Below, one piece after another: positions 54,230-62,731 of a DNA stretch of 64,000 bases (its first letter is position 1; every line of letters begins with the position of its first letter). Where the stretch lies: positions 148,564 through 212,563 of the forward strand of contig FMXS01000008.1 in NCBI GenBank assembly GCA_900104495.1, written 5' to 3'. The notes under the pieces are model-generated. The model made no database searches and was not told where the DNA came from. It saw only the letters and a program-made list of their open reading frames with translations. This DNA is from Ruminococcaceae bacterium FB2012. Lineage in GTDB: Bacteria > Bacillota > Clostridia > Oscillospirales > Ruminococcaceae. The translations under genes and the position numbers were made by a program.

Positions 54230-54757
54230 ATGAAAACGTATTTTGACGAAGCAACAGATAAGCGTCTGCTCGAAGCGAAGACAGAGGAAGAAGTCAAGGC
54301 GATAATTGCAGAGACCCCTGAGGCAGAGAAGCTCGCCGACAAGACTGATCTCGTTATGGCGGAGCTTGCCCGTATCAAGGGCTCTGTCGATAACGAGCTT
54401 GAGATCGATGAGCTTGACAGTGCGGCAGGCGGCGCAAAGAGACAGGATATATATCTGTCGGAGACTACGGGCTGTGTGGCTACATTTTTCCTCGAGGATC
54501 AGGATCGTGGAAGATTTTGCTCTAGCAATGATCAGTGCGGATTATCAAATGAATACAAGTATCATCAAACAAAGTATTCCAACTGCAAGAGCGGCGGAAA
54601 GCATGACTGGCAGTGGGGCACATCAGCAGTAACTCACTCTGTCGGCAAAGACGGGGCTAAGCGTTTTCAAAGAACAATATTTGATGGATATGAATGTAAA
54701 AAGTGCGGTCTATTTATCAACCAAGAGAGATTGGGTGATGAAAGATTTGAGTGTTGA
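54230..54757 (+). CDS. RiPP precursor 2
   Basis: 175 residues from ATG 54230; a longer frame starts inside gene 1. The leader ends DSAAGGA. The core has GCVATFF, FCSSNDQC, SNEYKYH, YSNCKSGGKHDW and CKKCGLFI, and ends in DERFEC, adding a seventh Cys at the C-terminus. Leader identity with its neighbours is far higher than core identity. Confidence 0.88.
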   Translation: MKTYFDEATDKRLLEAKTEEEVKAIIAETPEAEKLADKTDLVMAELARIKGSVDNELEIDELDSAAGGAKRQDIYLSETTGCVATFFLEDQDRGRFCSSNDQCGLSNEYKYHQTKYSNCKSGGKHDWQWGTSAVTHSVGKDGAKRFQRTIFDGYECKKCGLFINQERLGDERFEC

Positions 54758-54777
54758 CTGCAGAAAGAAGGACATTT

Positions 54778-55305
54778 ATGAAAACTTATTTTGACAAAGA
54801 GACAGACAAGCGTCTGCTCGAAGCGCAGACCGAGGAAGAAGTAAAGGCGATAATCGCCGAGACCCCCGAAGCAGAAAAGCTGGCTGACAAGACCGATCTT
54901 GTAATGGCGGAGATAGTACGCATAAAGGGTGCAGTCGATAACGAGCTTGATATCGACGAGCTTGACAGTGCGGCAGGCGGTGCAAAAAGACAGGACATCA
55001 TTCTTTCCGATGCCGTAAGCTGTACGGCGACCTTTTATCTCGAGGATCAGATCAGCAGCAGATACTGTTACAGTAACGATCAGTGCGGAGTATCAAATGA
55101 ATACAAGTATCACCATACAAAGTATTCCAACTGCAAGCACGGCGGAAAGCATAATTGGAAGCGGTGTACTGAAGCTGTATCCGAATATCAAAGCGGCGGT
55201 GCAGAAGGAAGTTGGTCAAAAAAAGAATATGAAGGATATAAGTGCCAAAAGTGCGGCATTTTTATCCCCGACCACGAGCTGGGTGAAGAAAGATTTGAGT
55301 GCTAA
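54778..55305 (+). CDS. RiPP precursor 3
   Basis: 175 residues from ATG 54778 (AGAAAGAAGG upstream). The core has SCTATFY, YCYSNDQC, SNEYKYH, YSNCKHGGKHNW and CQKCGIFI, and ends in EERFEC. Closest to precursor 2; the two probably arose by recent duplication, as even the spacer (TGCAGAAAGAAGGA) is repeated. Confidence 0.88.
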   Translation: MKTYFDKETDKRLLEAQTEEEVKAIIAETPEAEKLADKTDLVMAEIVRIKGAVDNELDIDELDSAAGGAKRQDIILSDAVSCTATFYLEDQISSRYCYSNDQCGVSNEYKYHHTKYSNCKHGGKHNWKRCTEAVSEYQSGGAEGSWSKKEYEGYKCQKCGIFIPDHELGEERFEC

Positions 55306-55325
55306 CTGCAGAAAGAAGGATATTT

Positions 55326-55814
55326 ATGAAAACTTATTTTGACGAAGCAACAGACAAGCGCTTACTTGAAGCGCAGACCGAGGAAGAGGTAAAAGCCATA
55401 ATCGCAGAGACCCCCGAGGCAGAGAAACTGGCTGACAAGACAGACCTTGTAATGGCAGAGATAGCACGCATAAAGGGTGCAGTCGATGATGAGCTTGATA
55501 TTGACGAGCTTGACAGCGCGGCGGGCGGTGCGAAGCTTAAAAGAGTCGACCTTTCGCCGACGCAGGACTGTATTGCGACCTTCTCGCTTGCCGACCTTAT
55601 GGAAACATATCCGAGTTTTTGCTGGAGCAATGACTTCTGCGATATATCGAACGAATACGATTATCACTACACTATGTGGTCGAATTGCACGGAAGGCGGA
55701 AAACATAACTGGAAAAAACAGCTGCGGCTGGATGATATGTATAATTCGGTTTGTCAGAAATGCGGACTTGCAGTTCCGAATTTTGTAGGACCGCATTATA
55801 ATTTTGAAAAGTGA
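55326..55814 (+). CDS. RiPP precursor 4
   Basis: 162 residues from ATG 55326. The core has DCIATFS, FCWSNDFC, SNEYDYH, WSNCTEGGKHNW and CQKCGLAV. Here the Tyr before SNC is Trp. The linker between the GGKH and CxxC motifs is the shortest of the seven. Confidence 0.88.
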   Translation: MKTYFDEATDKRLLEAQTEEEVKAIIAETPEAEKLADKTDLVMAEIARIKGAVDDELDIDELDSAAGGAKLKRVDLSPTQDCIATFSLADLMETYPSFCWSNDFCDISNEYDYHYTMWSNCTEGGKHNWKKQLRLDDMYNSVCQKCGLAVPNFVGPHYNFEK

Positions 55815-55833
55815 TACCGACAGGAGGTAAACT

Positions 55834-56361
55834 ATGAAAACATATTTTGACGAAGCCACTGACAAGCGTCTGCTTGAAGCACAGACTGAAGAAGAAGTAA
55901 AGGCGATAATCGCCGAGACTCCCGAAGCCGAAAAGCTGGCTGACAAGACCAATCTTGTAATGGCAGAGATTGCACGCATTAAAGGTTCTGTCGATAACGA
56001 GCTTGATATAGACGAGCTTGACAGTGCGGCGGGCGGAGCAAAGCTCGAACACGTATATCTTTCCGAAACACAGGGCTGCAAAGCGACATTTTTTCTTGAA
56101 GATCTGGTCAAGGAGCGTCTCGGCTTAGGATACTGCTGGAGCAATGATTTTTGCAGTGCCTCCAATGAGTATAAATATCACAACACCAGGTATTCAAACT
56201 GCAAAACCGGCGGAAGGCACGAGTGGGAGCAGGGCACGTACACAGACTCTGAGGTAGGACCCGGAGGCACCGCATTTGTTGACAAGAAAGGACAAAAATG
56301 CCGGAAATGCGGTATAGTAATATTCAATTACAAATATGACGATTACAACTTTGACTGCTGA
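55834..56361 (+). CDS. RiPP precursor 5
   Basis: 175 residues from ATG 55834 (AGGAGG upstream). The core has GCKATFF, YCWSNDFC, SNEYKYH, YSNCKTGGRHEW and CRKCGIVI, and ends in YNFDC with an extra Cys. Confidence 0.88.
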   Translation: MKTYFDEATDKRLLEAQTEEEVKAIIAETPEAEKLADKTNLVMAEIARIKGSVDNELDIDELDSAAGGAKLEHVYLSETQGCKATFFLEDLVKERLGLGYCWSNDFCSASNEYKYHNTRYSNCKTGGRHEWEQGTYTDSEVGPGGTAFVDKKGQKCRKCGIVIFNYKYDDYNFDC

Positions 56362-56381
56362 CCGATGCGGAGGTGTATTCT

Positions 56382-56906
56382 ATGAAAACATATTTTGATG
56401 AAGAAACAGACAAGCGCCTGCTTGAAGCGCAGACCGAAGAAGAAGTAAAGGCGATAATCGCAGAGACTCCCGAAGCGGAGAAGCTCGCGGACAAAACAGA
56501 CCTTGTAATGGCGGAGCTTGCAAGGATAAAGGGCTCTGTCGATAACGAGCTTGATATAGACGAGCTTGACAGCGCAGCGGGAGGAGCAAAGCTACAGCAT
56601 ATATACCTTTCGGAAACACAGAGCTGCATAGCGACATTTTTCCTTAACGATCTGAAAAACGGCACCGTAGGATTCAATTACTGCTGGAGCAATGATTTCT
56701 GCAACATCTCCAATGAGTATGAATATCACAACACCCGTTATTCCAATTGCCATAAGGGCGGAAAGCATGATTGGGAAAGCGGTCAGTATGAAGAAATATC
56801 TACAAATGATGAGGGCGCTGTTATAGGCAGCAGAATGTTCAACGGCTTCAGATGCAGAAAATGCGGGCTGACTATCGAGCAGGGCAAAGACAATTTTGAT
56901 AACTGA
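56382..56906 (+). CDS. RiPP precursor 6
   Basis: 174 residues from ATG 56382 (GGAGG upstream). The core has SCIATFF, YCWSNDFC, SNEYEYH, YSNCHKGGKHDW and CRKCGLTI. Confidence 0.88.
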   Translation: MKTYFDEETDKRLLEAQTEEEVKAIIAETPEAEKLADKTDLVMAELARIKGSVDNELDIDELDSAAGGAKLQHIYLSETQSCIATFFLNDLKNGTVGFNYCWSNDFCNISNEYEYHNTRYSNCHKGGKHDWESGQYEEISTNDEGAVIGSRMFNGFRCRKCGLTIEQGKDNFDN

Positions 56907-56925
56907 AAGCATGGGAGGTATTTTT

Positions 56926-57411
56926 ATGAAAACCTATTTTGACGAAGCAACAGACAAGCGTCTGCTCGAAGCGAAGACAGAGGAAGAAGTCAAGGCGATA
57001 ATTGCAGAGACCACCGAAGCAGAAAAGCTTGCCGACAAGACCGATCTTGTTATGGCGGAGATAGCTCGCATCAAGGGTACTGTCGATAATGAAATTGATA
57101 TCGAAGAACTTGACAATGCAGCAGGCGGTGCAAAAAGACAGAGAATTGATCTTTCACCCTCGCAGGGCTGTATAGCGACCTTTTTTGCAAAGGACGGCTG
57201 GTGCTACTCCAACGATCAGTGCTTTGCCTCCAATGAGTATGAATACCACCATATCCGCTACTCAAACTGCAAAAAGGGCGGCAAGCACGACTGGTCAGCG
57301 GGAAGTCATACAAAAAATAGCGGAGGAGCCGAGTTTACAACGACCGAAGTCTATAAGTGCTCCAAATGCGGAGTAACAATAGATAAGTACGGCAACAATT
57401 TCGATGATTGA
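56926..57411 (+). CDS. RiPP precursor 7
   Basis: 161 residues from ATG 56926 (GGGAGG upstream). The leader ends DNAAGGA. The core has GCIATFF, WCYSNDQC, SNEYEYH, YSNCKKGGKHDW and CSKCGVTI. The segment between the first and second Cys is the shortest in the family. Confidence 0.88.
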   Translation: MKTYFDEATDKRLLEAKTEEEVKAIIAETTEAEKLADKTDLVMAEIARIKGTVDNEIDIEELDNAAGGAKRQRIDLSPSQGCIATFFAKDGWCYSNDQCFASNEYEYHHIRYSNCKKGGKHDWSAGSHTKNSGGAEFTTTEVYKCSKCGVTIDKYGNNFDD

Positions 57412-57430
57412 TATACGGGGGGAAATAATC

Positions 57431-57688
57431 ATGGCAAATAACGAACTTAAAGAGAAGATAAAACAGGCTCTCCTCACGAAGCTGGAGCTTGATGATGAAA
57501 TGAAAGCGGAGCTTGACTATGATACTCAGCTTTTCGGAGATGAGGGTATCGGTCTTGATTCAATGGATTCCCTTGAGCTTGTAACGCTTATATATGACGA
57601 GTGGAGGATAGATGTTCCTTCCGAGGACATGAAAAAGCTTGTATCTGTAAACGCTATCGCTGAATATATCGAGGGCTATAATAAATGA
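57431..57688 (+). CDS. Acyl carrier protein
   Basis: 85 residues from ATG 57431. The carrier site is GIGLDSMDSLELV, with Ser as phosphopantetheine anchor. It overlaps the ketosynthase gene by 4 nt and is directly downstream of the seven precursors. It should hold the acyl chain made by the ketosynthase pair. Confidence 0.92.
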   Translation: MANNELKEKIKQALLTKLELDDEMKAELDYDTQLFGDEGIGLDSMDSLELVTLIYDEWRIDVPSEDMKKLVSVNAIAEYIEGYNK

Positions 57689-58851
57689 GGCGTGTTGTCA
57701 TAACAGGCATAGGAGCAGTTTGTGCAGGTGCGCAAAACAAAGAGGAACTTGAAGAGATCTGTGCCGAAGGTAAAGTCGGTATAAAAAAATGCTCTGCATT
57801 TGATACGGCAGGACTATCTACCGATATGTTCGGAGAAGCCGAGCTGAGCTCTGATAACCGATGCTATGAGCTTATCGAAAAAGCAGGCAGTCAGATGCTT
57901 TACGATGCCGGTATCAGCAGTTCATATATAAGCTCCCTCGGCAGAAGGTGCAGGCTGTTTTTCGGAACACTGATGGCGGATTCTGACAGCTACACAAAGC
58001 ACAGCAAGGCAAAGGCTGAGGGCAGAGCCGAGAATTGTCTTTGTGATATGAATGGTTATGCATATTATGCGGCAGGTCTTTTCGGAGTAAGAGGCTCTGT
58101 TAATGTGTGCTCTGTTGCCTGTGCATCGGGCACCTCAGCAGCAGGTATGGCACTGAGATATATAAGCTCGGGCAGATGTGATGCTGCTGTTGTGGGAGGA
58201 GCAGATCCCCTTACACTGCTGTCGGCTTACGGTTTTAATGTTCTTCGTGCGATGAGCAGCGGTATCTGTTCACCATTTGATGAAAACAGAGACGGCATAA
58301 GCATAGGCGAGTGCGGAGCTTTTTTCTTTGTTGAGGAGCTTGAACACGCAAGGGCAAGAGGAGCACATATCTATTGCGAGCTTGCAGGCTTTGCATCGGG
58401 AAACGATGCATATCACATCACAAGCCCCGAGCCCTCGGGAAAAGAGGCCGAAGCGACGATTCGCAGAGCACTTGAAAGTGCAGATATAACAGCCGATAAG
58501 CTTGATTATATAAACGGTCACGGAACAGGCACGCAATTAAACGATCTTATGGAAAAGAAAGCCTGTGACCTTGTATTTGCAGAGTCGCACCAAAGACCGT
58601 ATATGTCCTCAACAAAAGCATTGACAGGGCACTGCATGGGTTCCTCGGGTGCAATAGAGCTTGCAAGCGTTATAATGTCTATGCAAAGCTGCAGACCGAT
58701 CGTAATGCCTGCATTAAAAGACCCGATCGAGGGCAGTGAGATGTTCAGAGCACCTGCGCGTATTGATATAAGCTTTGCTATGTCAAACAGCTTTGCTTTC
58801 GGAGGGAGCAGCGCCTCTCTCATTGTAAAGAGATACACGGAGGAACAGTAA
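57685..58851 (+). CDS. Beta-ketoacyl synthase (KS-alpha / FabF-like)
   Basis: 388 residues. Catalytic residues are intact: nucleophile Cys in CSVACASGTSAAGMAL, first His in YINGHGTGTQLND, and Lys and second His in SSTKALTGHCMGSSGAIE. It ends NSFAFGGSSASLIVKR, as in FabF-type enzymes. It would extend an acyl chain on the ACP encoded just upstream. It shares one base with the next gene, a KS-like partner, in the order of type II polyketide KS-alpha and KS-beta. Confidence 0.92.
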   Translation: MRRVVITGIGAVCAGAQNKEELEEICAEGKVGIKKCSAFDTAGLSTDMFGEAELSSDNRCYELIEKAGSQMLYDAGISSSYISSLGRRCRLFFGTLMADSDSYTKHSKAKAEGRAENCLCDMNGYAYYAAGLFGVRGSVNVCSVACASGTSAAGMALRYISSGRCDAAVVGGADPLTLLSAYGFNVLRAMSSGICSPFDENRDGISIGECGAFFFVEELEHARARGAHIYCELAGFASGNDAYHITSPEPSGKEAEATIRRALESADITADKLDYINGHGTGTQLNDLMEKKACDLVFAESHQRPYMSSTKALTGHCMGSSGAIELASVIMSMQSCRPIVMPALKDPIEGSEMFRAPARIDISFAMSNSFAFGGSSASLIVKRYTEEQ

Positions 58852-59846
58852 TGGGAGTATACATTAACGGTATCGGTGCTATTTCGGAGGCTGCCTGTAT
58901 CGCAGAGGAGTTTTCAGCTCTGGCAGAGGGCAGGGATCATTTGGCTAAAGGGCAGATGACTGAGTTTGCATCTGCCGTGCCTGCATCAAAGCTCAGACGT
59001 GCCAGCAGATATTCAAAGCTCACTGTATCAGCTGCTGCATTTGCACTTAAAGACAGTGAGACTGAGTTCACAGACCCATACCGCACAGGAGCAGTCATAG
59101 CCTCGGGATACGGTGCTGCTGAGTACAACATACAGTTTTCCGATCAGGTGCAGGGCGGAGAGCCGCAGCTGTGCAGCCCCTCCGTTTTTTCTCAGAGCGT
59201 TGCGAACTCCTGTCTCGGGCAGCTGTGCATGATAGAGGGTATAAAGGGCGAGAGCACTATGCTTCGGGGCGGCGACCCACTGGAGTATGCTTCGCTCCTT
59301 ATTGAAACAGACAGAGCCGACATTATGCTTTGCGGCGAGACCGAGGAGTGGTCAGAGGAGCTTATAGCTTCATTTAACTCAAAAGAGGCTTCAAGCGGTG
59401 CTGTTATCTCCGAAGGTTCTGCATTTGCAGTTCTCGGTACTGAAAAAAACGGCTGCACCTACTGTAAGGTCAGCGATCATTCCTCGGCAGCTCTTGGAGC
59501 TTGTCCTTTGCTTGATGAGAGAGAGGACATCGCTTCAGTCATCAAAGAAGTTCTGTCGGATATGCCCCGAAATGTAGATGTGATATTTACTGCCGCAAAC
59601 GGAACGTGGTTCGATGCTGTTGAAGCAGGCTGCATAAATGAGGTATTCGCAGATATCCCGTCATTTGTGCCGAAAGCTGTCTTTGGAGAAACGCTTGGCT
59701 CCTCATATATGCTTTCGGTATGCCTTGCGGCAGCCGCCTTGAAGAAGGGCTCATTCAGAGGCAGAGCCTGTAGCTCTGTCGTTGTTACGGGATTTGATAT
59801 GACAGGCAATTATATGGCTGTCAGGCTTACGGGAGCAGAAAAATGA
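58851..59846 (+). CDS. KS-like partner lacking the active Cys (chain-length-factor-like)
   Basis: 331 residues with a thiolase-fold layout: the opening VYINGIGAISEAACIAEEFS, TGAVIASGYGAAEYN and SVFSQSVANSCLGQLCM. Where active ketosynthases have ACSS or ACAS, this protein reads GESTMLRGGDPLEYA, so the nucleophile Cys is missing. HGTGT and GHxxG are also not kept (TAANGTW; FGETLGSSYMLS). This is what is expected of a KS-beta that sets chain length in a heterodimer with the KS encoded just before it. Confidence 0.85.
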   Translation: MGVYINGIGAISEAACIAEEFSALAEGRDHLAKGQMTEFASAVPASKLRRASRYSKLTVSAAAFALKDSETEFTDPYRTGAVIASGYGAAEYNIQFSDQVQGGEPQLCSPSVFSQSVANSCLGQLCMIEGIKGESTMLRGGDPLEYASLLIETDRADIMLCGETEEWSEELIASFNSKEASSGAVISEGSAFAVLGTEKNGCTYCKVSDHSSAALGACPLLDEREDIASVIKEVLSDMPRNVDVIFTAANGTWFDAVEAGCINEVFADIPSFVPKAVFGETLGSSYMLSVCLAAAALKKGSFRGRACSSVVVTGFDMTGNYMAVRLTGAEK

Positions 59847-60775
59847 TATCTACAGAAGAAATATCCCTGCTCAGCTTCCTGCTGACATTTCAAGGACATA
59901 GAACCGCCTTTGCTGATATGTGTGCAAGGGAGGCAGCTGAAAAAGGAGTACTGCTCACCGCCGAGCTGGATGGAAAGCCTGCGGGGTATCTCTGTGCTTC
60001 TTATGATATACAGTCGCTTCTGATAACCTACGCATATACTCTGCCCGAATACCGAAGACAGGGCGTGCTCACTGAGCTTTGTGCAGCACTTTGTAAAAGC
60101 GCTTCGAGTATAGCTGTGCGGCTCAGTATAAAAAGCGATCATGAATATTATGCTGCTTTTGAAGTGGTCTGTCGGAAGCTGGGCTTCAGGCAGACGGACA
60201 GCGTAATGACCTACAGCTGTGAAAACAAAGGAGACGCCCGTGAGCGTTGGGAAAGCTTTATGGAGCAGCACGGCAACGGACTGTGCGGTACACTTGAAAG
60301 GCGCGGCTACAGGGCGTTCCCATTTTCTGAGTGTCCGAGAGAGGTACTTGAACAGGTGTATTATTCGTGCATGACCGACTACGGCAACACTCTTGACCCA
60401 AGGCCTTTTTTTGATGTCAAAGCAAAGAATATGCTTTGGGATATGAGCTTTGCAGCGCTGCGTGAAAACAAGCTGGCGGCTTATGTGCTGACAGTAGGTG
60501 CAGGAGCAAGCGCTGTGATATTTGAGCACATCTCGGCTTCAAAAACTCAGATAGGCAGCGGAGCGATACTTCTTCCGTTCTGCCGCTCGATGGACAGTTT
60601 TTTTGAGATCGGAAAGGGTACAGCTTCATACGCTATGTACGACAGCAACCGTCAGGCAGGGGCTTTCAGAAAAAAAGTGCTGTCCGTATTCGCTACCCGA
60701 AGCTCATCGGTGTATAATTTCTGCCGTAAAACAAAAACAGACCGGGAGGAACAAAATGGCAAGATATATACTTAA
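59843..60775 (+). CDS. Tandem GNAT acyltransferase
   Basis: 310 residues. The N-terminal half (~1-140) is a GNAT domain with the CoA/pantetheine loop in LPEYRRQGVLTELCAAL and a KLGFRQTDSVMTYS end. The C-terminal half looks like a second, degenerate GNAT domain. It overlaps the KS-beta gene by 4 nt and the radical SAM gene by 20 nt. In this context it probably moves the acyl chain from the ACP to an amine of a precursor peptide, as GNAT enzymes do in known lipidated RiPP pathways. Confidence 0.82.
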   Translation: MISTEEISLLSFLLTFQGHRTAFADMCAREAAEKGVLLTAELDGKPAGYLCASYDIQSLLITYAYTLPEYRRQGVLTELCAALCKSASSIAVRLSIKSDHEYYAAFEVVCRKLGFRQTDSVMTYSCENKGDARERWESFMEQHGNGLCGTLERRGYRAFPFSECPREVLEQVYYSCMTDYGNTLDPRPFFDVKAKNMLWDMSFAALRENKLAAYVLTVGAGASAVIFEHISASKTQIGSGAILLPFCRSMDSFFEIGKGTASYAMYDSNRQAGAFRKKVLSVFATRSSSVYNFCRKTKTDREEQNGKIYT

Positions 60776-62156
60776 TGACAGATACGCATTCAGAGGATAT
60801 AAAGGCTTGCCCTACGGTATCCTTGATTTTGCCAGAGGCTCTACGTTCTTTATGACGGAGCCTGCCTATGCTCTTGCATTAAACTGCAATGGTAAGGTCG
60901 GGCTTGATATGGATACTCTTCCGCCGATAGCGCAGAAGCTGCTTAAAGGCTGGGTCGAGGCAGGATATATCCGTGAGTGCAGCAGTGACGAACGCTTAGA
61001 TCCCATACAGGAATACAGGTTTTATAAGGCACGATACAAGGAAGCTGTTCACTGGTCGATCACAGGCAAGTGCAACTATCGCTGTAAGCATTGTTTTATG
61101 TCTGCACCTCATGCGCTTCAAGGTGAGCCAAGCTTTGAGGACTGCATAAAAATGCTCGATGCCTTTGAACGCTGCGGTATCATGAATCTGCATATCACAG
61201 GCGGCGAGCCGCTTATCCGCAGAGATTTCTGGCAGATCATAGATGAAGCATCGATACGCGGGATAGGTATTCAGGCTATCTACACAAATGGACGCCTTGC
61301 GACCGATGACTTTTTCGATAACCTTGAAAAGCGTTATATGAGTCCCAGCCTGCAATTCAGCTTTGACGGTCTTGGAGTACATGATTGGATGAGAGGTGTT
61401 AAGGGTGCGCAGGACGATGTTATAGCAGCTTTTAATCGCTGTCGGGAGCGGGGCTTTTCATACAGCTGTTCAATGTCACTGTGCAAGGATAATGCGCCTA
61501 CGATAAGAGATACGGTCAATTTTCTTGCAGAAATGGGCTGCTCATATCTTAAGATCGGTACGGCCTATGCACAGGGCGAATGGCTAAACCAGCCAGACCA
61601 TTTCCTCTCTCAGGCTGAGACCTATGAGACCTTTCTTGACTATATCCCGAAATACTTTGAGGACGGCTGCCCTATGGGTATCGGGCTTGAGGGCTTTTTC
61701 AACTACGAGAAGAAGGAAGACGGCAGCGAGCCTGTCTTTGCCGCAAATGAAAAAAATGTCCCCGACGATGCTTTTAAGCGGGTCAAAATGTGCGGTCATG
61801 TTCGTAAGAGTATGTATGTCAGCCCTGTGGGTAACGTTCTTCCGTGTATGTCGATGATAGGGCTTCCGATAGAGGAAAAATTCCCGAATATGCTCGAAAC
61901 TCCTCTTGAAGAAATACTTGACAAGGATACGCTGTATATGCAGATAATCAATTACAGTATAAGCGATTATATGGCTCACAATCCGGAATGTGCGCAGTGT
62001 GAGTATAAAAACGCCTGTGCAGGCGGCTGCCGTGCATTTGCTGTAAGAGATGACCCGAACGATTACCTTGCCAAGGATATGTGGACCTGCACCTATTACA
62101 AAGGCGGCTGGATGGAAAAGAAAAATCAACTGCTTAAAGAGCTGTCACTAAAATAA
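60756..62156 (+). CDS. Radical SAM/SPASM peptide maturase with PqqD-like N-terminus
   Basis: 466 residues from ATG 60756 (GGGAGG 6 nt upstream). Residues ~1-85 look like a PqqD-type leader-recognition domain (LNDRYAFRGYKGLPYGILDF). The radical SAM cluster is CNYRCKHC (Cys 106, 110 and 113), followed by ITGGEPLIRRDFW. The C-terminal SPASM region has CGHVRKSMYVSPVGNVLPC and CAQCEYKNACAGGC. It should modify precursor cores, for example by forming thioether or C-C links at Cys or aromatic residues. It is the last gene of the operon. Confidence 0.93.
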   Translation: MARYILNDRYAFRGYKGLPYGILDFARGSTFFMTEPAYALALNCNGKVGLDMDTLPPIAQKLLKGWVEAGYIRECSSDERLDPIQEYRFYKARYKEAVHWSITGKCNYRCKHCFMSAPHALQGEPSFEDCIKMLDAFERCGIMNLHITGGEPLIRRDFWQIIDEASIRGIGIQAIYTNGRLATDDFFDNLEKRYMSPSLQFSFDGLGVHDWMRGVKGAQDDVIAAFNRCRERGFSYSCSMSLCKDNAPTIRDTVNFLAEMGCSYLKIGTAYAQGEWLNQPDHFLSQAETYETFLDYIPKYFEDGCPMGIGLEGFFNYEKKEDGSEPVFAANEKNVPDDAFKRVKMCGHVRKSMYVSPVGNVLPCMSMIGLPIEEKFPNMLETPLEEILDKDTLYMQIINYSISDYMAHNPECAQCEYKNACAGGCRAFAVRDDPNDYLAKDMWTCTYYKGGWMEKKNQLLKELSLK

Positions 62157-62167
62157 AGATGTTTCAG

Positions 62168-62201
62168 ACACTTCTGCTGTATCACGGCAGAAGTGTTTTT
62201 G
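62168..62201 (+). terminator. Terminator of the RiPP operon
   Basis: ACACTTCTGC pairs with GCAGAAGTGT around 9 nt, followed by TTTTTG. Confidence 0.9.
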
Positions 62202-62246
62202 CGTTTTATGGAGCCGTGCTTTTTATAATAAAAAACTAAAATGATC

Positions 62247-62296
62247 TGTAAGTAGTTTGTAAGAGACTGTGTGATATACTAAGATCACAGCAAGGG
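62247..62296 (+). promoter_or_regulatory. Direct-repeat promoter element R1
   Basis: TGTAAG at 62247 and 62258, -10 TATACT at 62275-62280, then the TGTGAT...ATCACA inverted repeat around the -10. No gene lies between R1 and R2; the pair R1-R2 recurs as R4-R5. Confidence 0.75.
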
Positions 62297-62357
62297 GAAA
62301 ACTCCATAAAACAGGCAAAAACAGACGGTCAAAAAAAATTTAAAAAACATGATGATC

Positions 62358-62407
62358 TGTAAGTAGTTTGTAAGAGGCACTGTGATATACTTAAATCACA
62401 GCAAGGG
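62358..62407 (+). promoter_or_regulatory. Direct-repeat promoter element R2
   Basis: TGTAAG at 62358 and 62369, TATACT at 62386-62391 inside TGTGAT-N8-ATCACA. It drives the 47-residue peptide gene. Confidence 0.78.
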
Positions 62408-62453
62408 GAAAGACCCCAAAACAACAAATCAAAACTGTAAAGGAGTAATCAAT

Positions 62454-62597
62454 ATGAAAGTAACAACAAGAAAATTCAAGAAGCAGCACAGAGGCATCAA
62501 GGGTATGCTCTTAGGCATACTGATGGGAATGATCGGATTTCACGAGGTCGATGAGAACGGCTTTGAGGTAGACGAGTTCGGAAATCCGATCGACTGA
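62454..62597 (+). CDS. 47-residue small peptide
   Basis: ATG 62454 follows AAAGGAG by 8 nt. The peptide has a basic start (MKVTTRKFKKQHRG), a hydrophobic middle (MLLGILMGMIGF) and an acidic end (EVDEFGNPID). It has no Cys. The charge layout resembles a small membrane-associated or signalling peptide. It is controlled by element R2 and so is probably co-regulated with the RiPP operon. Family not recognised. Confidence 0.65.
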   Translation: MKVTTRKFKKQHRGIKGMLLGILMGMIGFHEVDENGFEVDEFGNPID

Positions 62598-62632
62598 AAA
62601 AACTTTAAAAAGATCTGAAAAAACAAAAAATA

Positions 62633-62682
62633 TGTAAGTAGTTTGTAAGAGGCACTGTGATATACTAAAATCACAGCAAAGG
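62633..62682 (+). promoter_or_regulatory. Direct-repeat promoter element R3
   Basis: TGTAAG at 62633 and 62644, TATACT at 62661-62666 inside TGTGAT...ATCACA. It drives the secreted protein gene at 62732. Confidence 0.78.
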
Positions 62683-62731
62683 TAAAAGCCCGAATACAAC
62701 AATAAGCTAATGATGAAAAGGAGCGATCACT

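Noticed and set aside
53727..57411. Seven precursors as tandem copies of a secreted zinc-ribbon enzyme
   Set aside because: They lack a Sec signal peptide, share a leader ending in Gly-Gly, and sit between a C39 exporter and a radical SAM enzyme, which fits RiPP precursors better.
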